64,000 nucleotides of DNA from Microvirga sp. (GCA_022241475.1 JAKOMT010000011.1:17730-81729); one strand, 5' to 3'; positions 13,543 through 22,773 are shown, counted from the first letter of the stretch. The notes: a model not told the origin generated them from the sequence alone. Made by a program: numbers and translations.

Positions 13543-14826
13543 GTGGTGAGTCGCGTGCGTCGGCGTAAACGAGTCAACAGGATCCGCTGGATCTGCGCCA
13601 CCGTCGCCCCCTGGGCGCTCGGCGCCGGGGTGCTCGTGTCGTTCACGGCGACGGCGAGCAACCACGCCGTCGACGCGGGCCAGATGATCCGCGCCCAGGC
13701 GCCCGCATCGCTCCTGCTCGCCGCCGACGTTCTCGTGCCGCCCGTCGACGTGGCGCTGGCGCCGCTGGCGCACCGGCCCGATCTCGCCGCGCCCTCGATT
13801 CGCGACGCGGCCCTGCGCTTTCACTTGCCGGGCGAAGCGTTCGCGCCCGATCAGGCGCGCCCGCCCCGGTTCGAGCCGAAGGAGATGGGCGGCGACGAGC
13901 CCGACGTGAACCGCGACGGCAAGGGCGATCCCTACGTTCCCCTGCGCCCGACGCTGAGCCGACGGGGCGGCGAGATCGCCCGCGAAGCGGCGTCCCTGAG
14001 CCGGGATCTGCGCGTCGCGCGCGGCGATCCGCGAGAGCGCGCCATGGTCTTCCAGGGACTGACGCCCGGCGCGGGCTTCGTCGACGCCCTCGACGCGGCG
14101 CGCAGCTTTTCCCCGTGGTCCGACCTGTTCTCGACCTATGAGATCGCCACCACCGAGCGCACGCCCGAAGCCGCCGCCCAGGGCTCCACCGGTCCGGGGC
14201 GCGCGGGAGGTTTCACCCCCGACGGCGACGGAGCCTCGCCCGCCGTCGGTCGCGCGATGGTGCTCGCCGCCGCGACGCCGGTGGCGCTCGACTGGTCGCC
14301 CGTTGAAATCGCCGCCGCGCCGGTGCGCATGCCGGCCGGAATCGGCGTGACGAGCGTCGCCAAAGACGTGAACCGCGCCGCGCGGCCTCGCTACGCCGAC
14401 CTGATCGACCCCTCCGCCCGCGAGCGCGAGGCGCGCTGTCTGGCCGAAGCCGTCTATTTTGAGGCCCGCAGCGAGCCGGAGGCGGGGCAATCCGCCGTGG
14501 CGCAGGTCATCCTCAACCGCGTCAAGAGCAGCCTCTATCCGAATTCGATCTGCGGCGTCGTCTACCAGAACCGCCATCGGCACCTGCGCTGCCAGTTCAC
14601 GTACGCTTGCGAGGGCAAGTCTCTGGCGATCCGCGAGCAGGCGGCCTGGAGGCGCGCGTCCCGTCTGGCGGACGCGGTGCTCTCCGGCGACACCTATCTC
14701 GAAGCCGTCGGCGGCGCGACGCATTATCACGCCAATTACGTGAACCCGCGCTGGGCCCGCGCCCTCCTGCGCAAGGACCGCATCGGCCGCCACATCTTCT
14801 ATCAGCTGAAGCCCGGCCAGCGCTGA
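13543..14826 (+). CDS. Cell wall hydrolase with C-terminal SleB domain
   Basis: The 427-residue protein has a short basic N-terminus followed by a hydrophobic segment ([19 protein letters not shown]), consistent with export or membrane anchoring. A long low-complexity linker follows, then a C-terminal SleB-type hydrolase domain from about residue 290 ([37 protein letters not shown]). SleB enzymes cleave the glycan backbone of peptidoglycan; in Hyphomicrobiales this family is common as a general wall hydrolase, not a germination enzyme. The start is GTG at 13543. It is divergent from the carboxylase gene. Confidence 0.85.
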   Translation: MVSRVRRRKRVNRIRWICATVAPWALGAGVLVSFTATASNHAVDAGQMIRAQAPASLLLAADVLVPPVDVALAPLAHRPDLAAPSIRDAALRFHLPGEAFAPDQARPPRFEPKEMGGDEPDVNRDGKGDPYVPLRPTLSRRGGEIAREAASLSRDLRVARGDPRERAMVFQGLTPGAGFVDALDAARSFSPWSDLFSTYEIATTERTPEAAAQGSTGPGRAGGFTPDGDGASPAVGRAMVLAAATPVALDWSPVEIAAAPVRMPAGIGVTSVAKDVNRAARPRYADLIDPSAREREARCLAEAVYFEARSEPEAGQSAVAQVILNRVKSSLYPNSICGVVYQNRHRHLRCQFTYACEGKSLAIREQAAWRRASRLADAVLSGDTYLEAVGGATHYHANYVNPRWARALLRKDRIGRHIFYQLKPGQR

Positions 14827-14842
14827 CGCGGGTTTTGTCGGC

Positions 14843-14861
14843 GATACCAAAATATGGTATC
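14843..14861. promoter_or_regulatory. Palindromic operator upstream of parDE
   Basis: GATACCA (14843-14849) and TGGTATC (14855-14861) form a perfect 7-bp inverted repeat around an AAATA centre, 28 bp before the parD start. ParD antitoxins are ribbon-helix-helix repressors that bind palindromes in their own promoter, so this is the likely autoregulatory operator. Confidence 0.65.
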
Positions 14862-14888
14862 CATTCGCGGCCGTTTCTGGAGGTCGCG

Positions 14889-15134
14889 ATGTCTCGAAAT
14901 ACTTCCGTCAGCCTGGGCGATCACTTCGCCGGCTTTATCGACGGCCAGGTTGCGACAGGCCGATACGGCTCAGCCAGCGACGTGGTCCGCGCCGGCCTGC
15001 GTTTGCTGGAGGAGCGGGAGGCGAAGCTTGAGGCCCTTCGCCGGGCCCTCGAGGAGGGTGAACGGAGTGGTCCCCCGCAGCCGTTCGACGTCGAGGCTTT
15101 CATTGCAGAGAAGAAGGGGACGAGCGCGGCATGA
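14889..15134 (+). CDS. parD: ParD-type antitoxin (ribbon-helix-helix)
   Basis: The 81-residue protein starts with a ribbon-helix-helix DNA-binding segment ([40 protein letters not shown]) and ends in a charged tail that would wrap the toxin ([13 protein letters not shown]). It antagonises ParE and represses the operon. The ATG at 14889 lies behind GGAGGTCG. Its stop overlaps the toxin start by 4 bp (ATGA), the typical antitoxin-first layout. Confidence 0.93.
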   Translation: MSRNTSVSLGDHFAGFIDGQVATGRYGSASDVVRAGLRLLEEREAKLEALRRALEEGERSGPPQPFDVEAFIAEKKGTSAA

Positions 15135-15427
15135 TGGCCGCATTCGACCTCTCGCCTCGCGCCCGCTGGGATCTGTCGGAGATTTGGGACTACACTTGCG
15201 AGCTATGGGGCGAGGAGCAGGCGGAACGCTATCTACGACTGATCAACAAAACCGGGATCGATCTCGCGTCAGGGCGGCTGAGGGGACGCCCGGTCGATTC
15301 CGTCCGGGATGGATATCCTCGGCTTTCGGTGGGAGCGCATGTTCTCTTTTATCGCTCCGCCGGCGCGGATGGTATCGAGGTGATCCGCATCCTGCATCAG
15401 CGAATGGACTTCGAAAGCCGCCTCTAG
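15131..15427 (+). CDS. parE: ParE-type toxin (RelE/ParE superfamily)
   Basis: The 98-residue protein matches the ParE pattern: [20 protein letters not shown] at the N-terminus, [20 protein letters not shown] in the middle and a terminal strand with [11 protein letters not shown]. Characterised ParE toxins poison DNA gyrase; RelE-like members cleave mRNA, but the HQRMD ending and the ParD partner favour ParE. It is translationally coupled to parD by a 4-bp overlap. Confidence 0.93.
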   Translation: MMAAFDLSPRARWDLSEIWDYTCELWGEEQAERYLRLINKTGIDLASGRLRGRPVDSVRDGYPRLSVGAHVLFYRSAGADGIEVIRILHQRMDFESRL

Positions 15428-15453
15428 CGTTCGAAGGCACGCCCGCCCGCGCG

Positions 15454-16845
15454 TCAATGCGCGACGTTGCCCGACAGCGAAATGTTCGCCGGAACGGCCG
15501 CTCCGGGCACGAGGAGGTCGGTCGTGGCGACGTCAGTCCAGCGCATGCCCACGATCGCGCCGTCGCGGGCGCCCGAGATCATGTTCGACGCGATCTGCGC
15601 GCGCCCGGCGCCCTCCGCGACCGAGACGAGGATGCCGATCGCGCAGGCGCGCAGCACGTTTCCGCTCGCCGTGACGTCGCGCAGATAGGGGCCGAAGCCG
15701 AGCCCTATCCCCGCCGTCTCCGCGTCCTCGACCACGTTGCCCGTGATCGCGGCGTCGGCTTCCGCGAAGATCCCCGTCCCGTAGAGGATCTCGCCCGTCA
15801 GCGGATCGGGACGGCGGAAGAGGCCGCGCACGATATTGCCGGAGATGACGGCGAGGCGGCCCTGCTCGTTGAAATTCGTCGAGACGATTCCGTTCGCGGC
15901 GCGCTCCACCACGTTGTCGGCGATGACGCAGCCCTCGAACCCGAATTCGGTGAACAGCCCCACTTCGCCCAGATCGGCGCAGTTGTTGGCGACGATCTGC
16001 ACGCCGTCGCCTCCGTTGTTGCGCACGGCGGAGAAGGCGCAGCCGCGAATCACGTTCTGCGCGACGATCACGCCGCCGGCCCGAAAGACGTTGACCCCGT
16101 TGCCGTATTCGCCGGATCCGCCCCGGTCGGCGCGGATGCGCGCGATGCGGTTGGCGAGCACCTGCGTCCCGTCGAAACCCTTCTGCGAGCGCCAGACGAG
16201 AACGCCGTTGTTGGCGCAATCCTCGATGACGTTCCCTTCGATCGCGAGGCCGGTCGAATCGTTGACGAACACCGCCGTGTCCGCCCGCGCGATCCGGCAG
16301 CCGGCGACGCGCCCGCCGCAGCGCTCCAGCCTGATCGCTGCAGAGAACGCCTCCTCGAGCGCCATGTCGACGAGGCGGATGTCGGCGACGTCCTCGGCGA
16401 GAAGAAGCGGCGCGTCGCGGCCGATCTCGCCGCGCAGGGTCAGGCCGGCGATCGTGACCGCGCGCGCGGAGCCCGCACGCAGCACGGGCGCGTCCTCCGC
16501 CTGAAGCAGCGTCGCCCCGCGTGGGCCGACGAGCGCCGCGCCGTCGGGAACGTGCGTTTCCGCGACACGGTAGACGCCCGGAGCCAGCCGCAGGGGCGAG
16601 CCGCTGCGCGCGCTCTCGCGCAATCCCTCCTCAAGCGCCTGCGTCTGGATTTCGCGGGCGTCGGGCGTCAGTCCGAAGGCGCGCGCGTCGAGGCCCGGCC
16701 CCGAGGGGTCGAGCGGAGCGGCGCCTTGAGACTGAGCGCGGCCTTGTGCCTGTGCGGGGCCTTGGGCCTGAGCGAGGCCGGCCCCGGCGAGGCCTGCGGC
16801 GCCGGCGCCGAGGAGGAGGCGGCGTGAATAGCGGATCGTCGACAT
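15454..16845 (-). CDS. Tat-exported parallel beta-helix repeat protein (TIGR03808-like)
   Basis: The 463-residue protein begins with a twin-arginine signal (RYSRRLLLGAGAAGLAG) and an Ala/Gln-rich linker. The rest is a run of parallel beta-helix repeats with periodic N-N-V/I and G-N-V/I turns (ASNMISGARDG, VISGNIVRGLF, IADNVVERAANG). It resembles the TIGR03808 family of Hyphomicrobiales Tat-secreted repeat proteins, whose function is unknown; a right-handed beta-helix often binds or cleaves polysaccharide. The ATG at 16845 puts the RR motif at the N-terminus, and the longer frame is rejected for that reason. Confidence 0.85.
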   Translation of the reverse strand: MSTIRYSRRLLLGAGAAGLAGAGLAQAQGPAQAQGRAQSQGAAPLDPSGPGLDARAFGLTPDAREIQTQALEEGLRESARSGSPLRLAPGVYRVAETHVPDGAALVGPRGATLLQAEDAPVLRAGSARAVTIAGLTLRGEIGRDAPLLLAEDVADIRLVDMALEEAFSAAIRLERCGGRVAGCRIARADTAVFVNDSTGLAIEGNVIEDCANNGVLVWRSQKGFDGTQVLANRIARIRADRGGSGEYGNGVNVFRAGGVIVAQNVIRGCAFSAVRNNGGDGVQIVANNCADLGEVGLFTEFGFEGCVIADNVVERAANGIVSTNFNEQGRLAVISGNIVRGLFRRPDPLTGEILYGTGIFAEADAAITGNVVEDAETAGIGLGFGPYLRDVTASGNVLRACAIGILVSVAEGAGRAQIASNMISGARDGAIVGMRWTDVATTDLLVPGAAVPANISLSGNVAH

Positions 16846-16988
16846 GACCGTGACGATATCGCCAGATCCTTGCCGATTCATTGTCGCCCGCGCGAACCGC
16901 CACGAAGGCGCCAGAGTCTCGGCGTCATATAGGTTTGGCGGAGCGCTCCGTTCTGGGCCGCGGCCGCGCGTGATGGTGGAGACCAACC

Positions 16989-17522
16989 ATGAAGTCCGCG
17001 ACATTCGCAGGCGCAGCGACGACGCTCGCCGCCGCCGGGCTCGGCGCCGTTCTCTCGCTGGCGCCGACGGCGCCCGCGCAGGCGGCGACAGCCTACGTCA
17101 CCAATGACCTCAACATGCGCGCCGGCCCCTCGACGCGGTACGGCGTCGTGCGGGTCCTGCCCGCCGGAAGCCCGGTGGAGCTCCTGAATTGCGCGTCCCG
17201 CGCCTCGTGGTGCGAGGTGGCGTTCCGGGGCGTACGCGGCTGGGTCTCGGGGCGCTATCTCGACGACGGCTATCGCCGGCCCGGTCGGGTCATCCCCGCC
17301 GATCCCGGTCCGGTCTTCGGCGGTCCGGTCGTCACCTTCGAATTCGGAATGAGCCCGCGCTATTACGAGCCGCCGGAATATCGAGGCGACGACGGATGGG
17401 GCTACCGCTACGATCCGCGTTACGTTCGCCGCCCCTACGATCCGCGGCCCTACGACCCTCGTCCCTATGACCCGCGACCGTATGATCCGCGCCCCTACGA
17501 CCCGTTCTGGGGCGGCTGGTGA
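16989..17522 (+). CDS. Secreted SH3-domain protein with RPYDP tail repeats
   Basis: The 177-residue protein has a signal peptide (hydrophobic stretch ending at APAQA, about residue 32), one bacterial SH3 domain (about 34-92: VTNDLNMRAGPSTRYGVVRV, then VRGWVSGRYL) and an aromatic, Pro-rich tail. The tail ends in five exact RPYDP pentapeptides and FWGGW. Bacterial SH3 domains often bind cell-wall peptides, so an envelope role is likely. No catalytic domain is present. It is convergent with the NlpC/P60 gene, which ends 4 bp away. Confidence 0.8.
   Translation: MKSATFAGAATTLAAAGLGAVLSLAPTAPAQAATAYVTNDLNMRAGPSTRYGVVRVLPAGSPVELLNCASRASWCEVAFRGVRGWVSGRYLDDGYRRPGRVIPADPGPVFGGPVVTFEFGMSPRYYEPPEYRGDDGWGYRYDPRYVRRPYDPRPYDPRPYDPRPYDPRPYDPFWGGW
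17430..17504 (+). repeat. Five tandem 15-bp repeats encoding RPYDP
   Basis: Five in-frame 15-bp units, each translating to Arg-Pro-Tyr-Asp-Pro, lie end to end. The protein repeat is perfect, but the DNA units differ at third positions (CGC/CGG/CGT/CGA, CCC/CCG, TAC/TAT, GAT/GAC). The repeat therefore appears to be kept by selection on protein rather than being a recent slippage product. Confidence 0.9.
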
Positions 17523-17525
17523 GGG

Positions 17526-18380
17526 CTACAGGCGGCGGACGCTGGTGATCGGGCCGAAGCTGTTGGCGAGGATGCGCGCGCGCGCATCCTCCAGCGGTTC
17601 GATCGCGACCGCCATGTGATGGCCGTTGGCGTGGATCATCCGCGCCGCGTCGAGCATGATCGCGACGTGCCCTTTCCAGAAGACGAGATCGCCCCGTCGC
17701 AGGTCTGAACGCGTCTCGTCGACGGGAAGCGCCCGGCCGAGCGTCGTCTCCTGCATGTCGGCGTCGCGGGGCGCCGCGATCCCCGCCGACAGGAGCGCGA
17801 TCTGGACGAGGCCCGAGCAGTCGAGGCCCCGGACCGTGCGGCCGCCCCAGAGATAGGGCGCGTGCAGGAAGCGTTCGGCCACGCTGACGAAATCGGGCTC
17901 GACGCTCTCCCGCGGGGCGAGATGACCGGCATGAACGAAACCGCCGCCGGCGAGCCGGGCGTATCCCTTGTCCTCGCTGACCAGCGCGACTTCGGCGCCG
18001 AGCGGCAGGAACGTCTCGGTCGGCAGCTTCAGCGAGGGGCCGGGATAGACGGGCGTGCTCAAGGCGGCGACGCGATGCGTCGGCGCCGGCTCGGCCGGTC
18101 CCAGCGCCTCGCGCGAAACATAGCCGACATAGCCGTCCCGGCCGCTCTGCCCCCAGGCGAAGCCCTCGCCGTCCTCGTCGAACACGTCGAAGGGCTCCCC
18201 CGCCAGCAATTGCGTGTCGAGGGCGGCGTCGGGGCGCGGCTCGCGACGAAGCGCAGCGACGGGCGCGAGGACGCGCATCGGGCGCGGCTCGGCGTAGCGC
18301 GGCGCGTCGACGGTTCCGCGCAGGCTTCCGGCGGCGAGGTCGGGCCGGGCCGGGGTGAGGCGGGGATGGCCGGGGATCAT
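17526..18380 (-). CDS. NlpC/P60 family peptidoglycan endopeptidase with SH3-like domains
   Basis: The 284-residue protein has two SH3-like segments in its N-terminal half (about 37-90 and 105-160). A C-terminal NlpC/P60 cysteine peptidase follows, with the catalytic Cys in RGLDCSGLVQIAL, the His in WKGHVAIML and a further polar residue in IHANGHH. It is expected to cut gamma-D-glutamyl-diaminopimelate bonds in muropeptides. No signal peptide is evident, so it may act on imported wall fragments in the cytoplasm. Its ATG overlaps the stop of the upstream aminopeptidase (ATGA), indicating coupling and a shared role in peptide recycling. Confidence 0.9.
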   Translation of the reverse strand: MIPGHPRLTPARPDLAAGSLRGTVDAPRYAEPRPMRVLAPVAALRREPRPDAALDTQLLAGEPFDVFDEDGEGFAWGQSGRDGYVGYVSREALGPAEPAPTHRVAALSTPVYPGPSLKLPTETFLPLGAEVALVSEDKGYARLAGGGFVHAGHLAPRESVEPDFVSVAERFLHAPYLWGGRTVRGLDCSGLVQIALLSAGIAAPRDADMQETTLGRALPVDETRSDLRRGDLVFWKGHVAIMLDAARMIHANGHHMAVAIEPLEDARARILANSFGPITSVRRL

Positions 18381-19771
18381 GCGGGGTTTCCCCCGCGCGG
18401 CGGATAGCGCTCGGCCAGCAGCGCGTGGACGAGGCGCGCGGCCTGGACCTCGCCGCCCTTCGGTCGCCCCGGTTTCGCCGCCGGCGTCCATCCGAAGACG
18501 TCGAAATGAACGTAGGCGCCCGCCTTCTCGACGAAGCGGCGCAGGAACAGCGCCGCCGTGATCGCGCCGGCGAAAGAGCCGCCGGAGATGTGGTTGACGT
18601 CCGCGATCTCGGATTTGAGCATCTGCGCGTAAGGCCGCCACAGGGGCAGGCGCCAGACGGGATCGGCCACCGCCGCCGAAAGGCGGGCGATATCGGCGGC
18701 GAGCGCCTCGTCGTCCGTCATGAAGGGCGGTAGATCCGGGCCGAGCGCCACGCGTGCGGCGCCGGTGAGCGTCGCGAAATCGACGATCAGTTCCGGCGCC
18801 TCCTCGTCGGCGAGCGCCAGCGCGTCGGCGAGGATCAGGCGGCCCTCCGCGTCCGTGTTGCCGATCTCGACGGTGATCCCCTTGCGGCTCGGCAAGACGT
18901 CGCCGGGGCGGAAGGAATCGCCCGATATGGAGTTCTCCACCGCCGGGATCAGCACGCGCAGGCGCAGGTCGAGCCGCGAACCCATCACCATCGCGGCTGC
19001 GGCGAGCGCGCAGGCCGCGCCCCCCATGTCCTTCTTCATCAGCGCCATCGAGGCGTCCGGCTTGATGTTGAGCCCGCCCGTGTCGAAGGCCACCCCCTTG
19101 CCGACGAGCGTCGCCTTCGGCGCGCCCGCGCGGCCCCAGCGGATGTCGATCAGGCGGGGGGCGCGGGTCGAGGCGCGGCCGACGGCGTGGATCATGGGGA
19201 AGCCCGCCCCGAGCAGAGCCTCGCCCGTCGTGACCGTGATCTCGGCGCCGAAACGCTGCGCCAGCGCGCGAGCCGCGTCCTCGATCTCGGCGGGGCCCAT
19301 GTCGTTCGCCGGCGTGTTTACGAGATCGCGCCCGAGCGCGACGGCCTGCGCGATCCGCGAGACGGCCTCGACGTCGACGCCGGCGGGCGCGCGGAGGCGC
19401 GCGGCCGGACGCGCGGGCTTGCGGTATCGGTCGAAGGCGTAGGCGCCGAGCAGCCAGGCGAGGACGTCGGTCTCGTCGGCGTTCTCCAGCGCGTAGAGCC
19501 CTTCCGGAAGCCGCGATGGAAGACCGCCCGCATGGAACGGATCGCGCGCCGCCTCGTCATCCGCGACGCCGAGCAGCGCCGCGGCGATCGCGCCGTCGAC
19601 GCCCGGCGTGAGGCAGAGCGCGCCGTCCTGCCCCCTGAATCCTTGCGCCCGCGCGAAGGCCGCGGCCTGGTCGGGCAACCGGGCGAACGTCTCCTCGACG
19701 CTCGAGGCGCGGGTCCGATGGATCGGAATCGCGGGGAGGTCGGCGTTCGTCTCGATGAGGGGATGGATCAT
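18377..19771 (-). CDS. Leucyl aminopeptidase family protein (M17)
   Basis: The 464-residue protein has the M17 dinuclear metal site: VGKGVAFDTGGLNIKP with the Lys and Asp ligands, MKKDMGGAA, and the family signature NTDAEGRLILADALAL. The N-terminal domain is diverged, as in the PepA-like subgroup often paired with NlpC/P60 genes in alphaproteobacteria. It removes N-terminal residues from peptides in the cytoplasm. The downstream NlpC/P60 start overlaps its stop codon, so both probably process wall-derived peptides. Confidence 0.93.
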   Translation of the reverse strand: MIHPLIETNADLPAIPIHRTRASSVEETFARLPDQAAAFARAQGFRGQDGALCLTPGVDGAIAAALLGVADDEAARDPFHAGGLPSRLPEGLYALENADETDVLAWLLGAYAFDRYRKPARPAARLRAPAGVDVEAVSRIAQAVALGRDLVNTPANDMGPAEIEDAARALAQRFGAEITVTTGEALLGAGFPMIHAVGRASTRAPRLIDIRWGRAGAPKATLVGKGVAFDTGGLNIKPDASMALMKKDMGGAACALAAAAMVMGSRLDLRLRVLIPAVENSISGDSFRPGDVLPSRKGITVEIGNTDAEGRLILADALALADEEAPELIVDFATLTGAARVALGPDLPPFMTDDEALAADIARLSAAVADPVWRLPLWRPYAQMLKSEIADVNHISGGSFAGAITAALFLRRFVEKAGAYVHFDVFGWTPAAKPGRPKGGEVQAARLVHALLAERYPPRGGNPA

Positions 19772-19850
19772 GCAGGCTCCGGCTGCGGGCGCGAATCGTT
19801 CGCCCGGATCATCGCGCGCGCCGGGCGCGACGCAAGGGGGGGGAGCGCGC

Positions 19851-20246
19851 TCAACCGTCTTCTCGGGCGAGCGCGCCGAGGATCGGGCAATCGGGTCGCT
19901 CGTCTCCGGCGCAGCACTCCGCGAGGTGGCGGAGCGTCGCCACCATCTCCTCCATCGCTGCGATCCGCGCCTCCATGTCCGCCACGTGGCGCAGCGCGAT
20001 ATCCTTCACCTCCCGGCTCGGCCGCGTCCTGTCGCGCCAAAGCGCGAGAAGGCGCCCGATCTCTTCGATCGAGAACCCCAGATCGCGCGACCGGCCGATG
20101 AAGACCAGATCGTGCACGTCGCGCGCGTCGAAATCACGGTAGGAATTTTCCCGCCGCGCCGCGGGGGCGAGGAGCCCGATCGCCTCGTAATGGCGGATCA
20201 TCTTGGCGCTGACCCCGGAGCGCCGCGCGGCGTCGCCGATCCTCAC
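19851..20246 (-). CDS. cueR: Copper-responsive MerR family regulator (CueR-like)
   Basis: The 131-residue protein has the MerR N-terminal helix-turn-helix (GDAARRSGVSAKMIRHYEAI), a dimerisation coiled coil and a C-terminal metal loop with Cys112 and Cys120 (CCAGDERPDC). The spacing equals that of the Cu(I)-binding pair in E. coli CueR. It should activate copA when cytoplasmic Cu(I) rises. The start is GTG at 20246, overlapping the copA stop (GTGA), so the regulator is the second gene of the operon it controls. Ag(I) or Au(I) response is also possible. Confidence 0.92.
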   Translation of the reverse strand: MRIGDAARRSGVSAKMIRHYEAIGLLAPAARRENSYRDFDARDVHDLVFIGRSRDLGFSIEEIGRLLALWRDRTRPSREVKDIALRHVADMEARIAAMEEMVATLRHLAECCAGDERPDCPILGALAREDG

Positions 20247-22690
20247 GACGCGCCTCCCGGATCGCCGGAGGCCGGCCGCCAGCGCCGCAGGAGCAGCGCG
20301 TTGCCGACTACGCTGACGCTCGAAAACGCCATGGCCGCCCCGGCGACCATCGGATCGAGCAGCCCCAGAGCGGCGACCGGAATGCCGAGCGTATTGTAGG
20401 CGAAGGCCCAGAACAGGTTCTGCCGGATCTTGGCGTGCGTGCGGCGGGAGATGTCGAGCGCGTCGACCACCGCGAGCGGATCGGAGCGCATTAGCGTGAT
20501 CCCGGCCGCCTCCATGGCGACGTCGGTTCCCGATCCCATCGCGACGCCGAGATCGGCGGCCGCGAGGGCGGGCGCGTCGTTCACCCCGTCTCCGACCATC
20601 GCGACCGTCCCGTGCCGCGCCCGCAGCTCGCCGATGATGCGGGCCTTGTCCTCCGGCGCGACCTCCGCGCGAACCTCGGAGACGCCGACCGCGTCCGCGA
20701 CGGCGCGCGCGGCGGCCTCGTTGTCGCCGGTGAGCATGATCGTGCGCACGCCCGAAGCCTCGAGCATTGCGATCGCCGCGCGGGCTCTCGGGCGGGGCGC
20801 GTCGGCGAAGCTCGCAAGCCCGAGCAGGCGAGGGGCGTCGCCTGTCCGGGCCACGAAGGAGACCGAGCGGCCGAGGCCGGCCTCGGCCGTCGCCGCGTCG
20901 GCGAGGGCGTCGAGCGACAGGCCGAGGTCGGCCATGAAGCGCGCGCTGCCGACGGCGATGCGAAACCCCTCGAGATCGCCCTCGATGCCGCGCCCGGGGA
21001 CGGCGCGCACGGACCTGGCTGGGCGGATCGTCAACCCGCGTTCGCGCGCCGCGTCGACGACCGCCCGGGCGAGGGGGTGCTCTCCGCTCGACTGGATCGC
21101 GGCGACGGTCGACAGCAGCGCGTCGTCATCGCCGTCGAGCGCCTCGAAGCGGGCGAGCGTCGGCTTGCCGAGCGTGAGCGTCCCCGTCTTGTCGAAGGCG
21201 ACGGCGTGGATGTGGGTCGCGCGCTCCAGCATCTCCGCGTCGCGGATCAGGACGCCCGCCGAGGCGGCCGCGCCCGTCCCCGCCATGAGCGCGGTCGGCG
21301 TGGCGAGGCCCAGCGCGCAGGGGCAGGCGATGACGAGGACCGAGACGGCGGTGACGATCGCCAGTTCAACATTTCCGGTGAGCGCCCACCAGGTGGCGAA
21401 AGTGGCGAGCGCGATCGCGACGACGACCGGCACGAACACCGCCGCGACCCGATCGACCAGCCGCTGAATCGGCGCTTTCGAGGCCTGCGCGCTCTCGACG
21501 AGCCTGGCGATGCGCGACAGCGTGGTCTCGGCGCCGATGGCGGTGGTTTCGACGAGGAGCGCGCCCGAGCCGTTGATCGATCCGCCGATGACGCGCTCGC
21601 CCTCGGCGCGGGCCACGGGAAGGCTCTCGCCGGTGATCATAGATTCGTCGATCTCACTTTCGCCCTCGACGATGCGCCCGTCGACGGCGACGCGCTCGCC
21701 CGGACGCACGACGACCGCGTCGCCCACGCGAATGTCGGCGAGCGGCCTGGTCTCGTCGCGGCCGTCCCGCCGCACGGTCGCCGTGGCCGGGCGCAGTGCC
21801 GACAGCGCCCGCACCGCGTCGGCGGCCCGGCGCTTGGCGCGGGTCTCGAGCAGCTTGCCGAGCAGAACGAGGCTGATGATGACGCTCGACGCCTCGAAAT
21901 AGTACGCCGGCTCATGATGACCGATCTCGGCGGTCGTCAGGAGGTACAGCGAGAGGAAATAGGCCGCGCTCGTGCCGATGGCGACGAGCAGGTCCATGTT
22001 GCCCGCCCCCGCCCTGAGCGCGCGCCAGCCGGCGACGTAGAACCGTGAACCGAGCCAGAACTGCACCGGCGTCGCGAACAGCAGTTGCGCCCAGCCCGGA
22101 AGCATCCAGTGTTCGCCGAAGGGTATGGCGAGCATCGGCAGGACGAGCGGCGCGCTGAGGATCAGCCCGGCTGCGACCCGTCGGGCTTCGGCCGCATCGG
22201 CCCGAGCCGCCTCAACGTCGCGGCTGCTCTCGCCGCCCTCGATCCGGCGCGCGCCGTATCCGGCGCGCTCCACGGCTCTGATCGCGGCCTCGACGCCCGT
22301 CTCGTCGAACACGCGCAGGCGGACACGTTCGCTGGCGAGATTGACGGCGGCGGAGAGGATCTGTGGAACGCCCGCGAGGGCCGTCTCGATCCGTCCCGCG
22401 CAGGAGGCGCAGGTCATTCCCGACAGGGCCAGATCGACTTCCCGCAGCCGCGCCGAATATCCGGCCGCGTCGATCGCCGCGACGAGCCCGCGCGCGTCGA
22501 CCCGGCCCGGATCGAAGGCGATCTCGGCCTTCTCCGAACCGAGGTTGACGGAGGCTCGTGCGACGCCGGGAAGCGCGGTGAGCGCGCTCTCGACGCGCCC
22601 CGCGCAGGAGGCGCAGGTCATTCCTCCTATCTCGATCGAAACGGATTCCGGGGGCGCGCCGCCGGCCTTCTTCGCTCTCGCAACATCCAT
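20243..22690 (-). CDS. copA: Copper-exporting P1B-type ATPase CopA
   Basis: The 815-residue protein has two N-terminal heavy-metal domains (GMTCASC near residue 26 and again about 65 residues later), the membrane metal site CPC in CPCALGLATPTALM, the phosphorylation motif DKTGTLTLGKPT, the SGEHPLA motif and the hinge GDGVNDAPAL. It pumps Cu(I) out of the cytoplasm. The ATG at 22690 fits the leader MDVARAKK and leaves room for the CueR promoter at 22743-22773; the frame to 22915 would cross that promoter. cueR follows with a 4-bp overlap. Confidence 0.97.
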   Translation of the reverse strand: MDVARAKKAGGAPPESVSIEIGGMTCASCAGRVESALTALPGVARASVNLGSEKAEIAFDPGRVDARGLVAAIDAAGYSARLREVDLALSGMTCASCAGRIETALAGVPQILSAAVNLASERVRLRVFDETGVEAAIRAVERAGYGARRIEGGESSRDVEAARADAAEARRVAAGLILSAPLVLPMLAIPFGEHWMLPGWAQLLFATPVQFWLGSRFYVAGWRALRAGAGNMDLLVAIGTSAAYFLSLYLLTTAEIGHHEPAYYFEASSVIISLVLLGKLLETRAKRRAADAVRALSALRPATATVRRDGRDETRPLADIRVGDAVVVRPGERVAVDGRIVEGESEIDESMITGESLPVARAEGERVIGGSINGSGALLVETTAIGAETTLSRIARLVESAQASKAPIQRLVDRVAAVFVPVVVAIALATFATWWALTGNVELAIVTAVSVLVIACPCALGLATPTALMAGTGAAASAGVLIRDAEMLERATHIHAVAFDKTGTLTLGKPTLARFEALDGDDDALLSTVAAIQSSGEHPLARAVVDAARERGLTIRPARSVRAVPGRGIEGDLEGFRIAVGSARFMADLGLSLDALADAATAEAGLGRSVSFVARTGDAPRLLGLASFADAPRPRARAAIAMLEASGVRTIMLTGDNEAAARAVADAVGVSEVRAEVAPEDKARIIGELRARHGTVAMVGDGVNDAPALAAADLGVAMGSGTDVAMEAAGITLMRSDPLAVVDALDISRRTHAKIRQNLFWAFAYNTLGIPVAALGLLDPMVAGAAMAFSSVSVVGNALLLRRWRPASGDPGGAS

Positions 22691-22742
22691 CGCTTCATTC
22701 CGGTCGCCGGCGCCGCGTCGGGTGACGGGGCGCCGAGGAAAC

Positions 22743-22773
22743 TCGATAGACCTTCCCATCATTGGAAGGTCAA
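22743..22773 (-). promoter_or_regulatory. CueR-type promoter and operator of copA-cueR
   Basis: Read on the minus strand, TTGACC (-35, 22768-22773) and TATCGA (-10, 22743-22748) are separated by 19 bp, the overlong spacer that marks MerR-family promoters. Between them lies a perfect 7-bp inverted repeat, ACCTTCC and GGAAGGT, with a 7-bp centre (22750-22770). The layout matches the E. coli copA promoter. CueR would bind here and untwist the DNA on binding Cu(I). Confidence 0.93.

Noticed and set aside
17430..17504. Possible CRISPR-like or minisatellite array
   Set aside because: The units are 15 bp without spacers, in frame, and encode a pentapeptide repeat.
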